This document shows, in pieces, positions 10,096 to 21,189 of a stretch of DNA of 64,000 nucleotides (position 1 is its first letter; the number at the start of each line of letters is the position of its first letter). Source of the DNA: Microbacterium sp. AZCO (lineage in GTDB: Bacteria; Actinomycetota; Actinomycetes; Actinomycetales; Microbacteriaceae); contig NZ_CP154857.1 of the NCBI RefSeq assembly GCF_039614715.1, positions 558,001 through 622,000 on the forward strand, given 5' to 3'. The position numbers and the translations under genes are program-made. Below the pieces are notes generated by a model, which saw nothing but the letters and a program-made list of their open reading frames with translations, was not told the origin of the DNA and did no database searches.

Positions 10096-10977
10096 ATGTC
10101 GCCCGTCAGCATCCCCCCGATCCCGCTGTCCGCCTTCCTCCGAGCCGCTGCCGAACGGCTGGCTCGCGCCGGCGTGCCCGACCCCGTCGTCGACGCGGAG
10201 CTCCTCGCCGCCCACGTGCTCGGCGAAGGCCGCGGTGAGCTGCAGGCCCGCGCGCTGCGCGGCGACACGATCAGCGAGGCGGATGCCGCGCGAATGGATG
10301 CCCTCGTCACGCGCCGTGCGACCCGCGAGCCGCTGCAGCACCTCACCGGCCGGGCCCCCTTCCGGCATCTCGACCTGCGGGTCGGCCCCGGCGTCTTCGT
10401 GCCGCGCCCCGAGACCGAGATCGTCGCGCAGCTGGCGATCGACGCGCTCCGGGCCGCGGCATCCCCTTCTCCCGTCGCGGTGGACCTCGGAACCGGCAGC
10501 GGCGCGATCGCCCTCGCCCTTGCGACCGAGGTGCCGCACGCGCAGGTGCACGCGGCCGAGAACTCCGTCGACGCCTTCCTGTGGACCGAGGAGAACTTCC
10601 GGGAGGTCGGCGCTCCGAACGCCCGGCTCGCCTTCGTCGACCTCGAGCATGCCTTCCCCGAGCTCGACGGCACCGTGTCGGTGCTCGTGTCGAACCCGCC
10701 GTATGTTCCGGATGCCGCGATCCCGCGCGATCCCGAGGTGCGCTTCTTCGACCCGCCCGCCGCGCTGTACGGCGGCGAGGACGGCCTCGACGTCGTGCGC
10801 ACCCTGAGCCGTGTGGGTCTGCGCCTGCTGCACCCCGGCGGCATGCTCGTCATCGAGCACGGCGAATGGCAGGGAGAGCCCATCCGCGGCCTCCTCGCGG
10901 CGGACGGCTGGCGGAGCGCCGCGACGCACCCCGACCTGACGCTCCGCGACCGCGCCACGACGGCGGTGCGCCCGTAA
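10096..10977 (+). CDS. prmC: Release factor glutamine methyltransferase
   Basis: Methylates the Gln of the GGQ loop in RF1/RF2 using SAM; 293 aa. The N-terminal helical RF-binding domain is followed by the SAM motif VDLGTGSGAIALA (about 131) and the signature NPPY (about 204), which holds the target glutamine. The start at ATG 10096 is chosen over upstream in-frame codons because the conserved helical domain begins there and a TAGGCT box sits just upstream. It belongs functionally with prfA although separated from it by the cys cassette. Confidence 0.94.
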   Translation: MSPVSIPPIPLSAFLRAAAERLARAGVPDPVVDAELLAAHVLGEGRGELQARALRGDTISEADAARMDALVTRRATREPLQHLTGRAPFRHLDLRVGPGVFVPRPETEIVAQLAIDALRAAASPSPVAVDLGTGSGAIALALATEVPHAQVHAAENSVDAFLWTEENFREVGAPNARLAFVDLEHAFPELDGTVSVLVSNPPYVPDAAIPRDPEVRFFDPPAALYGGEDGLDVVRTLSRVGLRLLHPGGMLVIEHGEWQGEPIRGLLAADGWRSAATHPDLTLRDRATTAVRP

Positions 10978-11003
10978 GGCGCTCAGGTCGCGCTGGGTAC
11001 ACT
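10975..11003 (+). promoter_or_regulatory. Promoter of tsaC-wecA-atpI group
   Basis: TAAGGC (10975-10980), 17-bp spacer, TACACT (10998-11003), ten bases before the tsaC ATG. The -10 is good and the -35 weak. It implies a nearly leaderless message. Confidence 0.42.
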
Positions 11004-11013
11004 GGACGGCGTC

Positions 11014-11739
11014 ATGTCCTCCGTCTTCGACTGCCGCGACGAGGCGCAGCTCCTCCCCGGCATGCGCCAGGCCCGCCAGGCGATCGGCCGCGGCGAGCTC
11101 GTCGTCCTCCCCACCGACACCGTCTACGGCGTCGCCGCCGACGCGTTCAGCGCACGCGCCGTGCAGCGCCTGCTCGATGCCAAGGGGCGCGGCCGCCAAT
11201 CGCCGCCGCCCGTGCTGGTCGCGGGTGCCACGACTCTCCGCGCGCTCGTCGCCGAGGTGCCCGAGGCCGTGGAGCGTCTCGTCGAGGCCTTCTGGCCCGG
11301 TGGACTGACGATCGTGCTGCCGTCTCAGCCCTCGCTCTCGTGGGACCTCGGCGACACGCACGGCACGGTCGCGGTGCGCATGCCCGCTCACCGCATCGCG
11401 CTCGAGCTGCTCGAAGAGACCGGCCCCCTCGCCGTGTCCAGCGCCAACCTCACCGGCAAGCCGGCCGCGGTCCGCGTCGAGGACGCCCGCGACATGCTTG
11501 GCGACAGCATCGAGGTGTATCTCGACGACGGGTCGTCCGACACGGGCATCGCCTCGACGATCGTCGACGCGACGACGCTCGTGGGCGGCGCCGAGCCGCG
11601 CGTGCGCATCCTGCGCGAGGGCGCGATCAGCCGTGAACGGCTCCGCGAGGTGCTGGGCGACCTCCTGGAGGACGAGATCCCGGATGCCGCGGCAGCGCCC
11701 GCCGAGGCGTCGGCCGAGGGCGGCGGCGGCACCGAGTGA
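11014..11739 (+). CDS. tsaC: L-threonylcarbamoyladenylate synthase
   Basis: YrdC/Sua5-fold enzyme making threonylcarbamoyl-AMP from threonine, bicarbonate and ATP for tRNA t6A37. 241 aa: longer than a bare YrdC domain because of a C-terminal acidic Ala/Glu/Gly tail, and shorter than two-domain Sua5. Family motifs: PTDTVYGVAADA (about 31), KGRG (about 57), FWPGGLTIVL, and SSANLTGKP (about 147). The stop overlaps the next GTG by four bases. The same order prmC-tsaC-wecA is seen in mycobacteria. Confidence 0.92.
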   Translation: MSSVFDCRDEAQLLPGMRQARQAIGRGELVVLPTDTVYGVAADAFSARAVQRLLDAKGRGRQSPPPVLVAGATTLRALVAEVPEAVERLVEAFWPGGLTIVLPSQPSLSWDLGDTHGTVAVRMPAHRIALELLEETGPLAVSSANLTGKPAAVRVEDARDMLGDSIEVYLDDGSSDTGIASTIVDATTLVGGAEPRVRILREGAISRERLREVLGDLLEDEIPDAAAAPAEASAEGGGGTE

Positions 11740-12887
11740 AGCAGTACCTCTTCACGATCCTCTTCACGGCCATCGTGACGTTCGCGCTGTCGTGGGCCGT
11801 GTGGCGCCTCAGCATGAAGTACAAGCTGTACCCGGGCATCCGCGAGCGCGACGTGCACAAGACGCCGACGCCGCGTCTCGGCGGCATCGCGATGTTCTTC
11901 GGCGTCGTCGCCGCGATCGGGGTCTCGGCCGCGAACGAGTTCTTCGCCATCTTCTGGACCTCGCCCCAGCAGGTCTACGCGATCCTCGCCGCGACGGTCA
12001 TCATCGTCCTCGTCGGCATCGCCGACGACCTGTGGGACCTCGACTGGTTCATCAAGCTCGGCGCGCAGTTCCTCGCCGCGGGCATCATCGCGTGGTTCGG
12101 CGAGCTCCAGATCTACTCCCTGCCGATCGGCGGCCTCACGGTGGGCTCGGGCTGGGTGAGCTTCACGCTGACGGTCTTCGCGATCGTCGTCGTGATGAAC
12201 GCCGTGAACTTCATCGACGGTCTCGACGGCCTCGTGGCAGGCGTCTGCCTCATCACGAACGGCATCTTCTTCGCCTACTCGTACCTGCTCCTGCGCGACA
12301 ACACGGCCAGCAACTTCTCCTTCGCGACGTTCCTCGCCGCGGTCCTGATCGGCGCGTGCCTCGGGTTCCTGCCGATCAACTGGAGCCCCGCGAAGCTGTT
12401 CATGGGCGACGCGGGCGCGCTCATGCTGGGCCTCCTCATGGCCTGCTCGGCCATCGCCATCACGGGCCAGCTCGACCCCACGATGCTCGACCCCGAGGAC
12501 TTCGGGCGCTCGCAGCTGCTCGGAGCCTTCATCCCGATCCTGATCCCCGTCGTCGTGGTGCTGCTGCCGCTCCTCGACTTCGCGATGGCCGTCATCCGGC
12601 GCATGGGGGCGGGCAAGTCGCCCTTCTCGCCCGACCGCAAGCATCTGCACCACCGCATGCTCGACATGGGCCACAGTGATCGCGATGCCGTGCTCATCTT
12701 CTACGCGTGGACGGCGATCATCGGACTCAGCGTCCTCCTCATGTACATCGGCACGACGGCCGGCTGGCCGGGGGACTACCTCATCGGCCTCTGCTACGGC
12801 CTCCTCGGCGCGGCCGCGTGCCTCGTCGTCACTCTGCTTCCCTCGCGCCGTGTGGCGCCCAGACCCGTCTTGGAGCCCGTCGCATGA
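11736..12887 (+). CDS. wecA: Polyprenyl-phosphate GlcNAc-1-phosphate transferase (WecA/TagO type)
   Basis: Multi-pass enzyme of the MraY/WecA/TagO family attaching a sugar-1-phosphate to decaprenyl/undecaprenyl phosphate, the first step of a cell-wall glycopolymer. 383 aa with about eleven hydrophobic helices. Catalytic motifs: DxxxxxTPRLGG near residue 42, GIADDLWDLD (about 93, the DDxxD-like motif), NFIDGLDGL (about 154), FMGDAGAL (about 222), and the cytoplasmic HLHHR after PFSPDRK. Which sugar it uses is not visible. GTG start overlapping tsaC; its stop overlaps the next ATG. Confidence 0.9.
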   Translation: MKQYLFTILFTAIVTFALSWAVWRLSMKYKLYPGIRERDVHKTPTPRLGGIAMFFGVVAAIGVSAANEFFAIFWTSPQQVYAILAATVIIVLVGIADDLWDLDWFIKLGAQFLAAGIIAWFGELQIYSLPIGGLTVGSGWVSFTLTVFAIVVVMNAVNFIDGLDGLVAGVCLITNGIFFAYSYLLLRDNTASNFSFATFLAAVLIGACLGFLPINWSPAKLFMGDAGALMLGLLMACSAIAITGQLDPTMLDPEDFGRSQLLGAFIPILIPVVVVLLPLLDFAMAVIRRMGAGKSPFSPDRKHLHHRMLDMGHSDRDAVLIFYAWTAIIGLSVLLMYIGTTAGWPGDYLIGLCYGLLGAAACLVVTLLPSRRVAPRPVLEPVA

Positions 12888-13366
12888 GCCCCAGCCAGAT
12901 CTCCAGCACCCCGATCCTGCGGACGACCCTGAAGTGGTCCGGCATCGTGACCGGCGTGCTCGCCGTCCTCGCGGCGGTGATCGGGTTCCTCGTCGCCGGC
13001 ACGACCGGTCTGTGGAGCGCTCTGGCCGGCGTCCTCATCGCCGCGGTCTTCCTCGCGATCACGGGCGCCAGCATCCTGATCGCCAACCGATGGTTCGGCG
13101 ACGACCTGTACGTGCCGATCTTCTTCGGGATCGTGCTCGGCGGGTGGATCCTCAAGTTCGTCGTCTTCATCGTCGCGCTGCTGCTGCTGCGCGGCCAGCC
13201 CTGGATCGATCCCACCGTCTTCTTCGTCTCCGTCGTCGTCAGCGTCCTGGCGTCGCTCGTCGTCGACGTCGTCGTGCTGCTGCGCCTGCGTGTCCCGTAC
13301 GCGAGCGACGTCGAGCTGCCGACCGACCCCGACGCGGGGGAGAAGTCAGACCACACGCTCGGCTGA
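12884..13366 (+). CDS. AtpI-like membrane protein preceding the ATP synthase operon
   Basis: 160 aa with four hydrophobic helices (WSGIVTGVLAVLAAVIGFLVAG; LWSALAGVLIAAVFLAI; VPIFFGIVLGGWILKFVVFIVALLLL; PTVFFVSVVVSVLASLVVDVVVLL) and a charged C-terminus. Its position directly before atpB and its four-helix form match the AtpI/Rv1303-like proteins of actinobacteria, thought to assist assembly of the Fo c-ring. Sequence similarity was not tested. The start overlaps the wecA stop (ATGA). Confidence 0.72.
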   Translation: MSPSQISSTPILRTTLKWSGIVTGVLAVLAAVIGFLVAGTTGLWSALAGVLIAAVFLAITGASILIANRWFGDDLYVPIFFGIVLGGWILKFVVFIVALLLLRGQPWIDPTVFFVSVVVSVLASLVVDVVVLLRLRVPYASDVELPTDPDAGEKSDHTLG

Positions 13367-13379
13367 CGCTCAGGGCGGA

Positions 13380-13407
13380 TTCAGGAGCCTCCCGAGTTTG
13401 GTAGGGT
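13380..13407 (+). promoter_or_regulatory. Candidate promoter of the atp operon
   Basis: TTCAGG (13380-13385), 16-bp spacer, TAGGGT (13402-13407), giving a leader of roughly 95 nt before the proposed atpB start. The -35 is poor. Transcription from the upstream gene may also contribute. Confidence 0.4.
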
Positions 13408-13508
13408 GGTTCTGCGCCCGCCCGCTCGCCCTGCGAGCCTGTGCGGAGTGACGCTCACCGACCATCGTCGCAACGGTTCACGCCGATGCCCCGAAGCTGG
13501 AGCCCGCG

Positions 13509-14318
13509 CTGTTTACTCACGCTGCGACCCTGATCGCCAAGACCGCTGAAGACGGCGGCGAATTCCACGCCCCGTCGATCAATGAGTTCTTCCCGGACGT
13601 CGTCACGACCGTCTTCGGGGTTCCGATCACGCGAATCCACATCATCCAGATCCTCGCGACGATCGCCGTCGTGCTCGTCTTCTGGCTCGGCACGCGCAAG
13701 ATGCGCGTCGTCCCGGGGCGCTTCCAGAGCCTCGTCGAGATGGGCCTCGGGTTCGTCCGCACCAACATCGCGTACGACCTGCTCGGCAAGAAGGACGGCG
13801 AGCGGTTCCTGCCGATCCTCACGACGATGTTCTTCATGATCCTGTTCATGAACATCACGGGCGTCATCCCGTTCCTGAACATCGCCGGAACCGCGATCAT
13901 CGCCGTGCCGCTGACGCTCGCCGTCGTGAGCTACGTGACGTTCATCTACGCCGGCATCAAGAAGAGCCCGGGCAACTTCTTCAAGAACTCGCTCTTCCCC
14001 GCGGGCGTGCCGTGGCCGATCTACTTCATCGTGACGCCGATCGAGTTCATCTCGACCTTCATCATCCGGCCCATCACGCTGACGCTCCGACTCCTCATGA
14101 ACATGATGGTCGGCCACCTGCTGCTGGTCCTGTTCTTCTCGGCGACGTCGTTCTTCCTCCTGACGATGGGCGGATGGTGGTCGATCCTCGCGGCCGGCTC
14201 CCTCGCGTTCGGCTTCGCCTTCACCCTCTTCGAGATCCTGGTGGCCGTCCTCCAGGCCTACGTCTTCGCCCTCCTCACCGCGGTCTACATCCAGCTCGCG
14301 GTCGCGGAAGAGCACTGA
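13509..14318 (+). CDS. atpB: ATP synthase Fo subunit a, apparent CTG start
   Basis: Forms the proton half-channels against the c-ring. Homologous sequence begins well before the first in-frame ATG/GTG (13671, inside the first helix): the frame reads TLIAKTAEDGGEFHAPSINEFFPD upstream and is open back to a stop at 13449, with no ATG, GTG or TTG. The best initiator is CTG at 13509, placed six bases after GGAG and giving (M)FTHAATLIAK, 269 aa. The other candidate is CTG 13497. The essential Arg lies in the penultimate helix (ITLTLRLLMNMMVGHLLL). The alternative is a sequence error. First gene of the atp operon. Confidence 0.88.
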   Translation: MFTHAATLIAKTAEDGGEFHAPSINEFFPDVVTTVFGVPITRIHIIQILATIAVVLVFWLGTRKMRVVPGRFQSLVEMGLGFVRTNIAYDLLGKKDGERFLPILTTMFFMILFMNITGVIPFLNIAGTAIIAVPLTLAVVSYVTFIYAGIKKSPGNFFKNSLFPAGVPWPIYFIVTPIEFISTFIIRPITLTLRLLMNMMVGHLLLVLFFSATSFFLLTMGGWWSILAAGSLAFGFAFTLFEILVAVLQAYVFALLTAVYIQLAVAEEH

Positions 14319-14344
14319 GCGGGTCGGCCCAGCGCCGCCCATAA

Positions 14345-14599
<255 letters not shown>

Positions 14600-14626
14600 T
14601 CGATCTTCCCGACGTAAGGAGACAGG

Positions 14627-15205
14627 ATGCTCAGCGCTCTTGTCACACTCGCCGCTGAAGAGGGTGAGACCCCGAATCCGCTCCTCCCGGCGTGGTACGA
14701 CATCATCTGGTCGTCGGTGTGCTTCATCGTCATCCTCTTCATCTTCTGGAAGGTCGCGCTGCCGCGCCTGAAGAAGCTGCTGGACGAGCGAGCCACCGCC
14801 ATCGAGGGCAACATCGCCAAGGCGGACGACGCCCAGCGTCGCGCCGAGGCCGCCCTCGAGGAGTACACGGCCCAGCTCGCCGGTGCCCGCAAGGAGGCCG
14901 GTGAGATCCGCGATGCCGCCCGTGAGGACGGCAAGAAGATCATCGCCGAGGCGAAGGACACCGCATCCGCCGAAGCCGCGCGCATCACGGCGTCCGCCCA
15001 CTCGCAGATCGAGGCGGAGCGCCAGTCGGCGCTCGTGTCGCTCCGCAGCGAGGTCGGCTCGCTCGCGATCGACCTGGCCGGCGGCGTCATCGGCGAGTCG
15101 CTCACCGACGACAAGAAGGCCCAGGGCGTCGTCGACCGCTTCCTCGCGGAGCTCGAGGCGTCCGAGACGGCTGCGGCCGGCTCGGCTGACGGACAGAGGG
15201 CGTAA
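14627..15205 (+). CDS. atpF: ATP synthase Fo subunit b
   Basis: Peripheral stalk subunit, 192 aa: one N-terminal membrane helix (IIWSSVCFIVILFIFWKVAL) and a long charged, Ala-rich coiled coil that dimerises and reaches delta. The first residues MLSALVTLAAEEGETP are a short periplasmic leader typical of Microbacteriaceae b subunits. The stop shares a base with the atpH ATG (TAATG). Confidence 0.95.
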   Translation: MLSALVTLAAEEGETPNPLLPAWYDIIWSSVCFIVILFIFWKVALPRLKKLLDERATAIEGNIAKADDAQRRAEAALEEYTAQLAGARKEAGEIRDAAREDGKKIIAEAKDTASAEAARITASAHSQIEAERQSALVSLRSEVGSLAIDLAGGVIGESLTDDKKAQGVVDRFLAELEASETAAAGSADGQRA

Positions 15206-15996
15206 TGGGAAGCGCGACCACTCAGGCGCTCGCCACGACGACGGCGGCGCTCGACGGCGCCGCCGGCGTCGACCTGGCGGTCGCCGGCGAGCTCTTCGCC
15301 GTGGCACGGGCTCTCGGCGGATCGTCGCAGCTCGCCGGCGCACTCGCCGATTCGGCGGCCTCGACCGCGGCCCGCGCCAAGGTGGTCGCCGACGTCTTCG
15401 GTCGCGCCCTCCAGCCGGCGACGGTCGCGCTCGTCACGACCGCCGTCGAGCAGCGCTGGTCGTCGTCCGATGATCTCATCGAGGCCATCGAGGAGCTCGC
15501 CGTCCGCGCCGCTGCGCGCAGCGCGGCGGGCGCCGACGTCGAAGGGGAGCTCTTCCGCTTCTCGCGCACCGTCGCGGCGAACTCCGAGCTCGAGCTCGCG
15601 CTCGGCAGCCGCCTCGGCGACGACTCCGCGAAGGGCGAGCTCGTCCGCACTCTCCTGCAGGGCCGCGCCAGCGACGCCACGACGCTCATCGTGTCGTCGC
15701 TCGTGCAGCAGCCCCGGGAGCGTCGCGTGCGCCAGCTGCTCAACCGCGCGATGGACCTCGTCGCCGATCAGCGCGGCCGCACGGTCGCGACGGTCGTCTC
15801 GGCCGTCCCGCTGAGCCCGGCTCAGACCGACCGCCTCTCAGCGGCTCTGTCGAAGCGCTACGGCGGAACCGTCTCCCTCAACGCCGTCGTCGACCCGACG
15901 GTCGTCGGGGGCGTGCGCGTGCAGATCGCGGACGACGTCATCGACGCGAGCGTCTCGTCACGCCTCGCCGAACTCCGGCAGCGGATCGCCGGATAA
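15205..15996 (+). CDS. atpH: ATP synthase F1 subunit delta
   Basis: Links F1 to the b stalk. 263 aa, actinobacterial length (E. coli 177). The N-terminal helical bundle carries the OSCP-type pattern, and the conserved C-terminal segment reads VVDPTVVGGVRVQIADDVIDASV. Translationally coupled to atpF by a one-base overlap. The 78-base gap before atpA holds only a GC-rich stretch and the ribosome site. Confidence 0.94.
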   Translation: MGSATTQALATTTAALDGAAGVDLAVAGELFAVARALGGSSQLAGALADSAASTAARAKVVADVFGRALQPATVALVTTAVEQRWSSSDDLIEAIEELAVRAAARSAAGADVEGELFRFSRTVAANSELELALGSRLGDDSAKGELVRTLLQGRASDATTLIVSSLVQQPRERRVRQLLNRAMDLVADQRGRTVATVVSAVPLSPAQTDRLSAALSKRYGGTVSLNAVVDPTVVGGVRVQIADDVIDASVSSRLAELRQRIAG

Positions 15997-16074
15997 CCCA
16001 AGACTTCCCGCCCCGACCCGGGCGGAGGCTTCGGGGCCCGACTCACGGACGGCCTCACTGAACGAAGGAAGACA

Positions 16075-17718
16075 ATGGCAGAACTCTCTATCAGCCCCGA
16101 CGTCATCCGTGACGCGCTGAAGGACTTCGTCGCCGCGTACGAGCCCACGGGGGCGGCGGCCACCGAGGTCGGCACCGTCGTGGACGCCGCCGACGGCATC
16201 GCACACGTCGAGGGCCTGCCCGGCGTCATGGCGAACGAGCTCGTCGTGTTCGCAGACGGCACGCAGGGCCTCGCCCTCAACCTGGACGAGCACGAGATCG
16301 GCGTCGTCGTCCTCGGCGACTTCTCCGGCATCGAGGCCGGCCAGCAGGTCACCCGCACCGGCGAGGTCCTCTCGGTCCCCGTCGGCGACGGCTACCTCGG
16401 CCGCGTCGTCGACCCGCTCGGCAACCCGATCGACGGCCTCGGCCAGATCACGCCCCTGCAGGGCCGCCGCGCCCTCGAGCTGCAGGCGCCCGGCGTCATG
16501 CAGCGCAAGAGCGTCCACGAGCCGATGCAGACCGGCATCAAGGCGATCGACGCGATGATCCCGGTGGGCCGCGGCCAGCGCCAGCTCATCATCGGCGACC
16601 GCCAGACCGGCAAGACCGCGATCGCGATCGACACGATCATCAACCAGCGCGCCAACTGGGAGTCGGGCGACCCGAACAAGCAGGTCCGCTGCATCTATGT
16701 CGCCATCGGCCAGAAGGGCTCGACGATCGCGTCCGTCAAGGGCGCCCTCGAAGACGCCGGCGCGCTCGAGTACACGACGATCGTCGCGGCTCCCGCGTCC
16801 GACCCCGCGGGCTTCAAGTACCTCGCCCCGTACACCGGCTCGGCCATCGGCCAGCACTGGATGTACGACGGCAAGCACGTCCTGATCATCTTCGACGACC
16901 TGTCGAAGCAGGCCGAGGCCTACCGCGCCGTGTCGCTCCTGCTCCGCCGCCCGCCGGGCCGCGAGGCGTACCCCGGCGACGTCTTCTACCTGCACTCCCG
17001 TCTGCTCGAGCGCTGCGCGAAGCTGTCGGACGAGCTCGGAGCGGGGTCGATGACGGGTCTGCCGATCATCGAGACGAAGGCCAACGACGTCTCGGCGTAC
17101 ATCCCGACGAACGTCATCTCGATCACGGACGGCCAGATCTTCCTGCAGTCCGACCTCTTCAACGCCAACCAGCGTCCCGCGGTCGACGTGGGCATCTCGG
17201 TGTCGCGCGTCGGCGGTGACGCCCAGGTGAAGTCGATCAAGAAGGTCTCCGGCACGCTCAAGCTCGAGCTCGCGCAGTACCGCTCGCTCGAGGCGTTCGC
17301 GATGTTCGCGTCCGACCTGGATGCGGCATCCCGTCGCCAGCTCGCCCGCGGTGCGCGCCTGACCGAGCTGCTCAAGCAGCCGCAGTACTCGCCGTACCCC
17401 GTCGAGGAGCAGGTCGTCTCGATCTGGGCCGGCACCAACGGCAAGCTCGACTCGATCGAGGTGGAGGACGTGCTGCGCTTCGAGCGCGAGCTGCTCGACT
17501 ACCTGCGCCGCAACACGACGATCCTCGACACGCTGCGTGACACCAACGTGCTCGACGACGGCACCGCGGCCGAGCTCGCCAAGGTCACCGACACGTTCAT
17601 CCTGGAGTTCCAGTCGGGCAAGGGCGGTCAGCCGATCGCCAAGCCCGGCCACGAGGAGATCGCGGCGGCTGCGGCCGACGACGTGAACCAGGAGCAGATC
17701 GTCAAGGGCCGCCGCTAA
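16075..17718 (+). CDS. atpA: ATP synthase F1 subunit alpha
   Basis: Non-catalytic nucleotide-binding subunit, 547 aa. Walker A GDRQTGKT (about 174), Walker B-like [11 protein letters not shown], and the alpha signature [14 protein letters not shown]. The C-terminus has an extended Gln/Lys-rich tail common in actinobacteria. Good AAGGAAG ribosome site. Confidence 0.97.
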   Translation: MAELSISPDVIRDALKDFVAAYEPTGAAATEVGTVVDAADGIAHVEGLPGVMANELVVFADGTQGLALNLDEHEIGVVVLGDFSGIEAGQQVTRTGEVLSVPVGDGYLGRVVDPLGNPIDGLGQITPLQGRRALELQAPGVMQRKSVHEPMQTGIKAIDAMIPVGRGQRQLIIGDRQTGKTAIAIDTIINQRANWESGDPNKQVRCIYVAIGQKGSTIASVKGALEDAGALEYTTIVAAPASDPAGFKYLAPYTGSAIGQHWMYDGKHVLIIFDDLSKQAEAYRAVSLLLRRPPGREAYPGDVFYLHSRLLERCAKLSDELGAGSMTGLPIIETKANDVSAYIPTNVISITDGQIFLQSDLFNANQRPAVDVGISVSRVGGDAQVKSIKKVSGTLKLELAQYRSLEAFAMFASDLDAASRRQLARGARLTELLKQPQYSPYPVEEQVVSIWAGTNGKLDSIEVEDVLRFERELLDYLRRNTTILDTLRDTNVLDDGTAAELAKVTDTFILEFQSGKGGQPIAKPGHEEIAAAAADDVNQEQIVKGRR

Positions 17719-17740
17719 GCGGCACGCCTGGACAGGAACC

Positions 17741-18634
17741 ATGGGCGCACAACTCAGGGTCTACAAGCAGAAGATCGCTTCTGCTCAGACGACCAAGAAG
17801 ATCACGAAGGCGATGGAGCTCATCGCGGCTTCGCGCATTCAGAAGGCCATGGCGCGCGTGCGCGCGTCGGCGCCTTTCGCGCGTGCCGTGACGCGGGCCG
17901 TCTCCGCCGTGGCGACGCACTCCAATGTCGACCACCCGTTGACGACCGAGCGCGAGACGATCCGCCGCTCCGCGGTCGTGATCTTCGCCTCGGACCGCGG
18001 CCTCGCCGGCGCGTTCAACTCGCAGATCCTCCGTGAGGGCGTGCAGCTCGCCGAGCTGCTGCGCTCGCAGGGCAAGGAGCCGGTGTTCTACCTCGTCGGT
18101 CGCAAGGCCGTGGGGTACTTCCAGTTCCGCCGGATCCCGAGCGCGGCCGAGTGGACGGGCGACACCGACACGCCCCACTTCCACACGGCCGAGGAGATCG
18201 CCGGCGTCCTGCTGGATGCCTACGACCGCGGCGGGAATGAGGGCGGCGTGGACGAGATCAACCTCGTCTACAACCGCTTCGTCAGCATGATGACGCAGAC
18301 GCCCGAGACGGTCCGCCTCCTCCCGCTGGAGGTCGTGGAGGCGGAGGCGACGAGCGCGCAGGTGTACCCCCTGTACGAGTTCGAGCCCGAGGCCGACGTC
18401 GTGCTGGATGCCCTCCTGCCGGTGTACATCCAGAGCCGCGTCTTCAACGCCCTCCTGCAGTCGTCGGCGGCCAAGCACGCCGCGACGCAGAAGGCGATGA
18501 AGTCCGCGAGCGACAACGCCGACAAGCTCATCACCGACTACACCCGCCTGCGCAACAACGCGCGTCAGGCCGAGATCACGCAGCAGATCGCCGAGATCGT
18601 CGGCGGCGCCGACGCTCTGGCGTCGGGCAAGTAG
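17741..18634 (+). CDS. atpG: ATP synthase F1 subunit gamma
   Basis: Central rotor shaft, 297 aa. Starts with the N-terminal coiled-coil helix ([20 protein letters not shown]) and ends with the matching C-terminal helix ([22 protein letters not shown]), the two strands of the shaft. The conserved [10 protein letters not shown] is at about residue 85. An acidic surface insertion, EGGVDEINL, follows AYDRGGN. Confidence 0.96.
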   Translation: MGAQLRVYKQKIASAQTTKKITKAMELIAASRIQKAMARVRASAPFARAVTRAVSAVATHSNVDHPLTTERETIRRSAVVIFASDRGLAGAFNSQILREGVQLAELLRSQGKEPVFYLVGRKAVGYFQFRRIPSAAEWTGDTDTPHFHTAEEIAGVLLDAYDRGGNEGGVDEINLVYNRFVSMMTQTPETVRLLPLEVVEAEATSAQVYPLYEFEPEADVVLDALLPVYIQSRVFNALLQSSAAKHAATQKAMKSASDNADKLITDYTRLRNNARQAEITQQIAEIVGGADALASGK

Positions 18635-20104
<1,470 letters not shown>

Positions 20105-20105
20105 C

Positions 20106-20366
20106 ATGCCGCTCAGCGTGAGCCTCGTCTCAGCTGAGAACGAGGTCTGGTCGGGGGAGGCGTCGCTCGTCGTCGCCAAGACCGTCCTCGGTGAGATCGG
20201 CTTCATGCCGGGGCACGAGCCCGTGCTCGCGGTCCTCGCCGAGGGCGAGGTGCGCATCACCCAGCCCGACGGGACGAAGATCGTCGCCAACGCGCAGGAC
20301 GGCTTCCTGTCGATGGACGGCGACGAGGTCTCGATCGTGGCCGGCAACGCCGCCCTCATCTCCTGA
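20106..20366 (+). CDS. atpC: ATP synthase F1 subunit epsilon, short form
   Basis: 86 aa: only the N-terminal beta-sandwich is present (LVSAENEVWSGEASLVVAKT; GEIGFMPGHEPVLA). The C-terminal helical hairpin that inhibits ATP hydrolysis in E. coli and Bacillus is absent, so inhibition by that hairpin cannot operate here. Short epsilon subunits are common in high-GC actinobacteria. Last gene of the atp operon, followed by a terminator. Confidence 0.94.
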   Translation: MPLSVSLVSAENEVWSGEASLVVAKTVLGEIGFMPGHEPVLAVLAEGEVRITQPDGTKIVANAQDGFLSMDGDEVSIVAGNAALIS

Positions 20367-20377
20367 CGCCAGTCGTA

Positions 20378-20419
20378 ACGCGCGCCGCTCGGATCCGTCC
20401 GGGCGGCGCGCGTCGTTTT
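20378..20419 (+). terminator. Intrinsic terminator of the atp operon
   Basis: Perfect 11-bp arms 20378-20388 and 20403-20413, a 14-base loop, and a TTTT at 20416-20419. It begins 12 bases after the atpC stop. Confidence 0.8.
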
Positions 20420-20430
20420 CCGGAGCACGC

Positions 20431-21180
20431 ATGCTGATCCTCCTGCCACCGTCCGAGACCAAGCGGGCGGGAGGCTCTCGACGCCCGCTCGATCTCGCCA
20501 CGCTCGCGTTCCCCGAGCTGGCCCCGCAGCGCGAGCAGGTCCTCGCGGCGCTCGAAGAGCTGTCGACGGATGCTGCGACCGCGGCTCGCGTGCTCAAGCT
20601 CGGTGCGACGCAGCTCGGCGAGGTGGATGACAACGCCCGCGTGCGCTCGGCCCCGACGATGCCGGCCGTCGACCGCTACACGGGCGTCCTGTACGACGCG
20701 CTGGATGCGGCATCCCTCGACTCCTCGGCCCGCGGGTGGCTCGGCCGCAACGTCGTCATCCACTCGGCCCCGCTCGGGCCGGTCGGAGCGCTCGACCGCA
20801 TCCCCACCTACCGGCTCGGCGCCGGAACGTCGCTGCCCGGCATCCCGCCGCTCCGCCGGGTATGGGCAGCCGCCGTCGCCGAGGCTTTCGCTGCGGCCTC
20901 GCCCGGCTTCGTCCTCGACCTGCGCTCGGAGGCGTACGCGGCGCTCGGGCCGGTGCCGGCATCCGTCCCCGCCGTCTACGTGCGCGTCGTGTCGGAGGGC
21001 GAGGGCGGTGCCGTGCGCGCGCTCAACCACTTCAACAAGCACGCCAAGGGTGTCCTCGTGCGCCGCCTAGCGACGGACCGGCCGCGCATCGGCTCGCTCG
21101 CCGGATTCGTGCGCTGGGCCGACGCCGCCGGCCTGCGCGTGCGGGACGGCGCGCCCGGCGAGCTCGAGCTCTTCGCCTGA
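20431..21180 (+). CDS. yaaA: YaaA-family protein (peroxide stress/DUF328)
   Basis: 249 aa. Signature N-terminus ILLPPSETKR, then YTGVLYDALDA and the C-terminal LNHFNKHAKG motif of the YaaA/DUF328 family. E. coli YaaA lowers intracellular iron and protects DNA during peroxide stress; the biochemical activity is not settled. The ATG lies just beyond the atp terminator, and no own promoter was recognised. Confidence 0.9.
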   Translation: MLILLPPSETKRAGGSRRPLDLATLAFPELAPQREQVLAALEELSTDAATAARVLKLGATQLGEVDDNARVRSAPTMPAVDRYTGVLYDALDAASLDSSARGWLGRNVVIHSAPLGPVGALDRIPTYRLGAGTSLPGIPPLRRVWAAAVAEAFAAASPGFVLDLRSEAYAALGPVPASVPAVYVRVVSEGEGGAVRALNHFNKHAKGVLVRRLATDRPRIGSLAGFVRWADAAGLRVRDGAPGELELFA

Positions 21181-21189
21181 CGGCCGCGA

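Noticed and set aside
13486..13530. ATG at 13486 as atpB start
   Set aside because: It is in a different frame, which reads MPRSWSPRC and soon closes; the conserved N-terminus is in the other frame.
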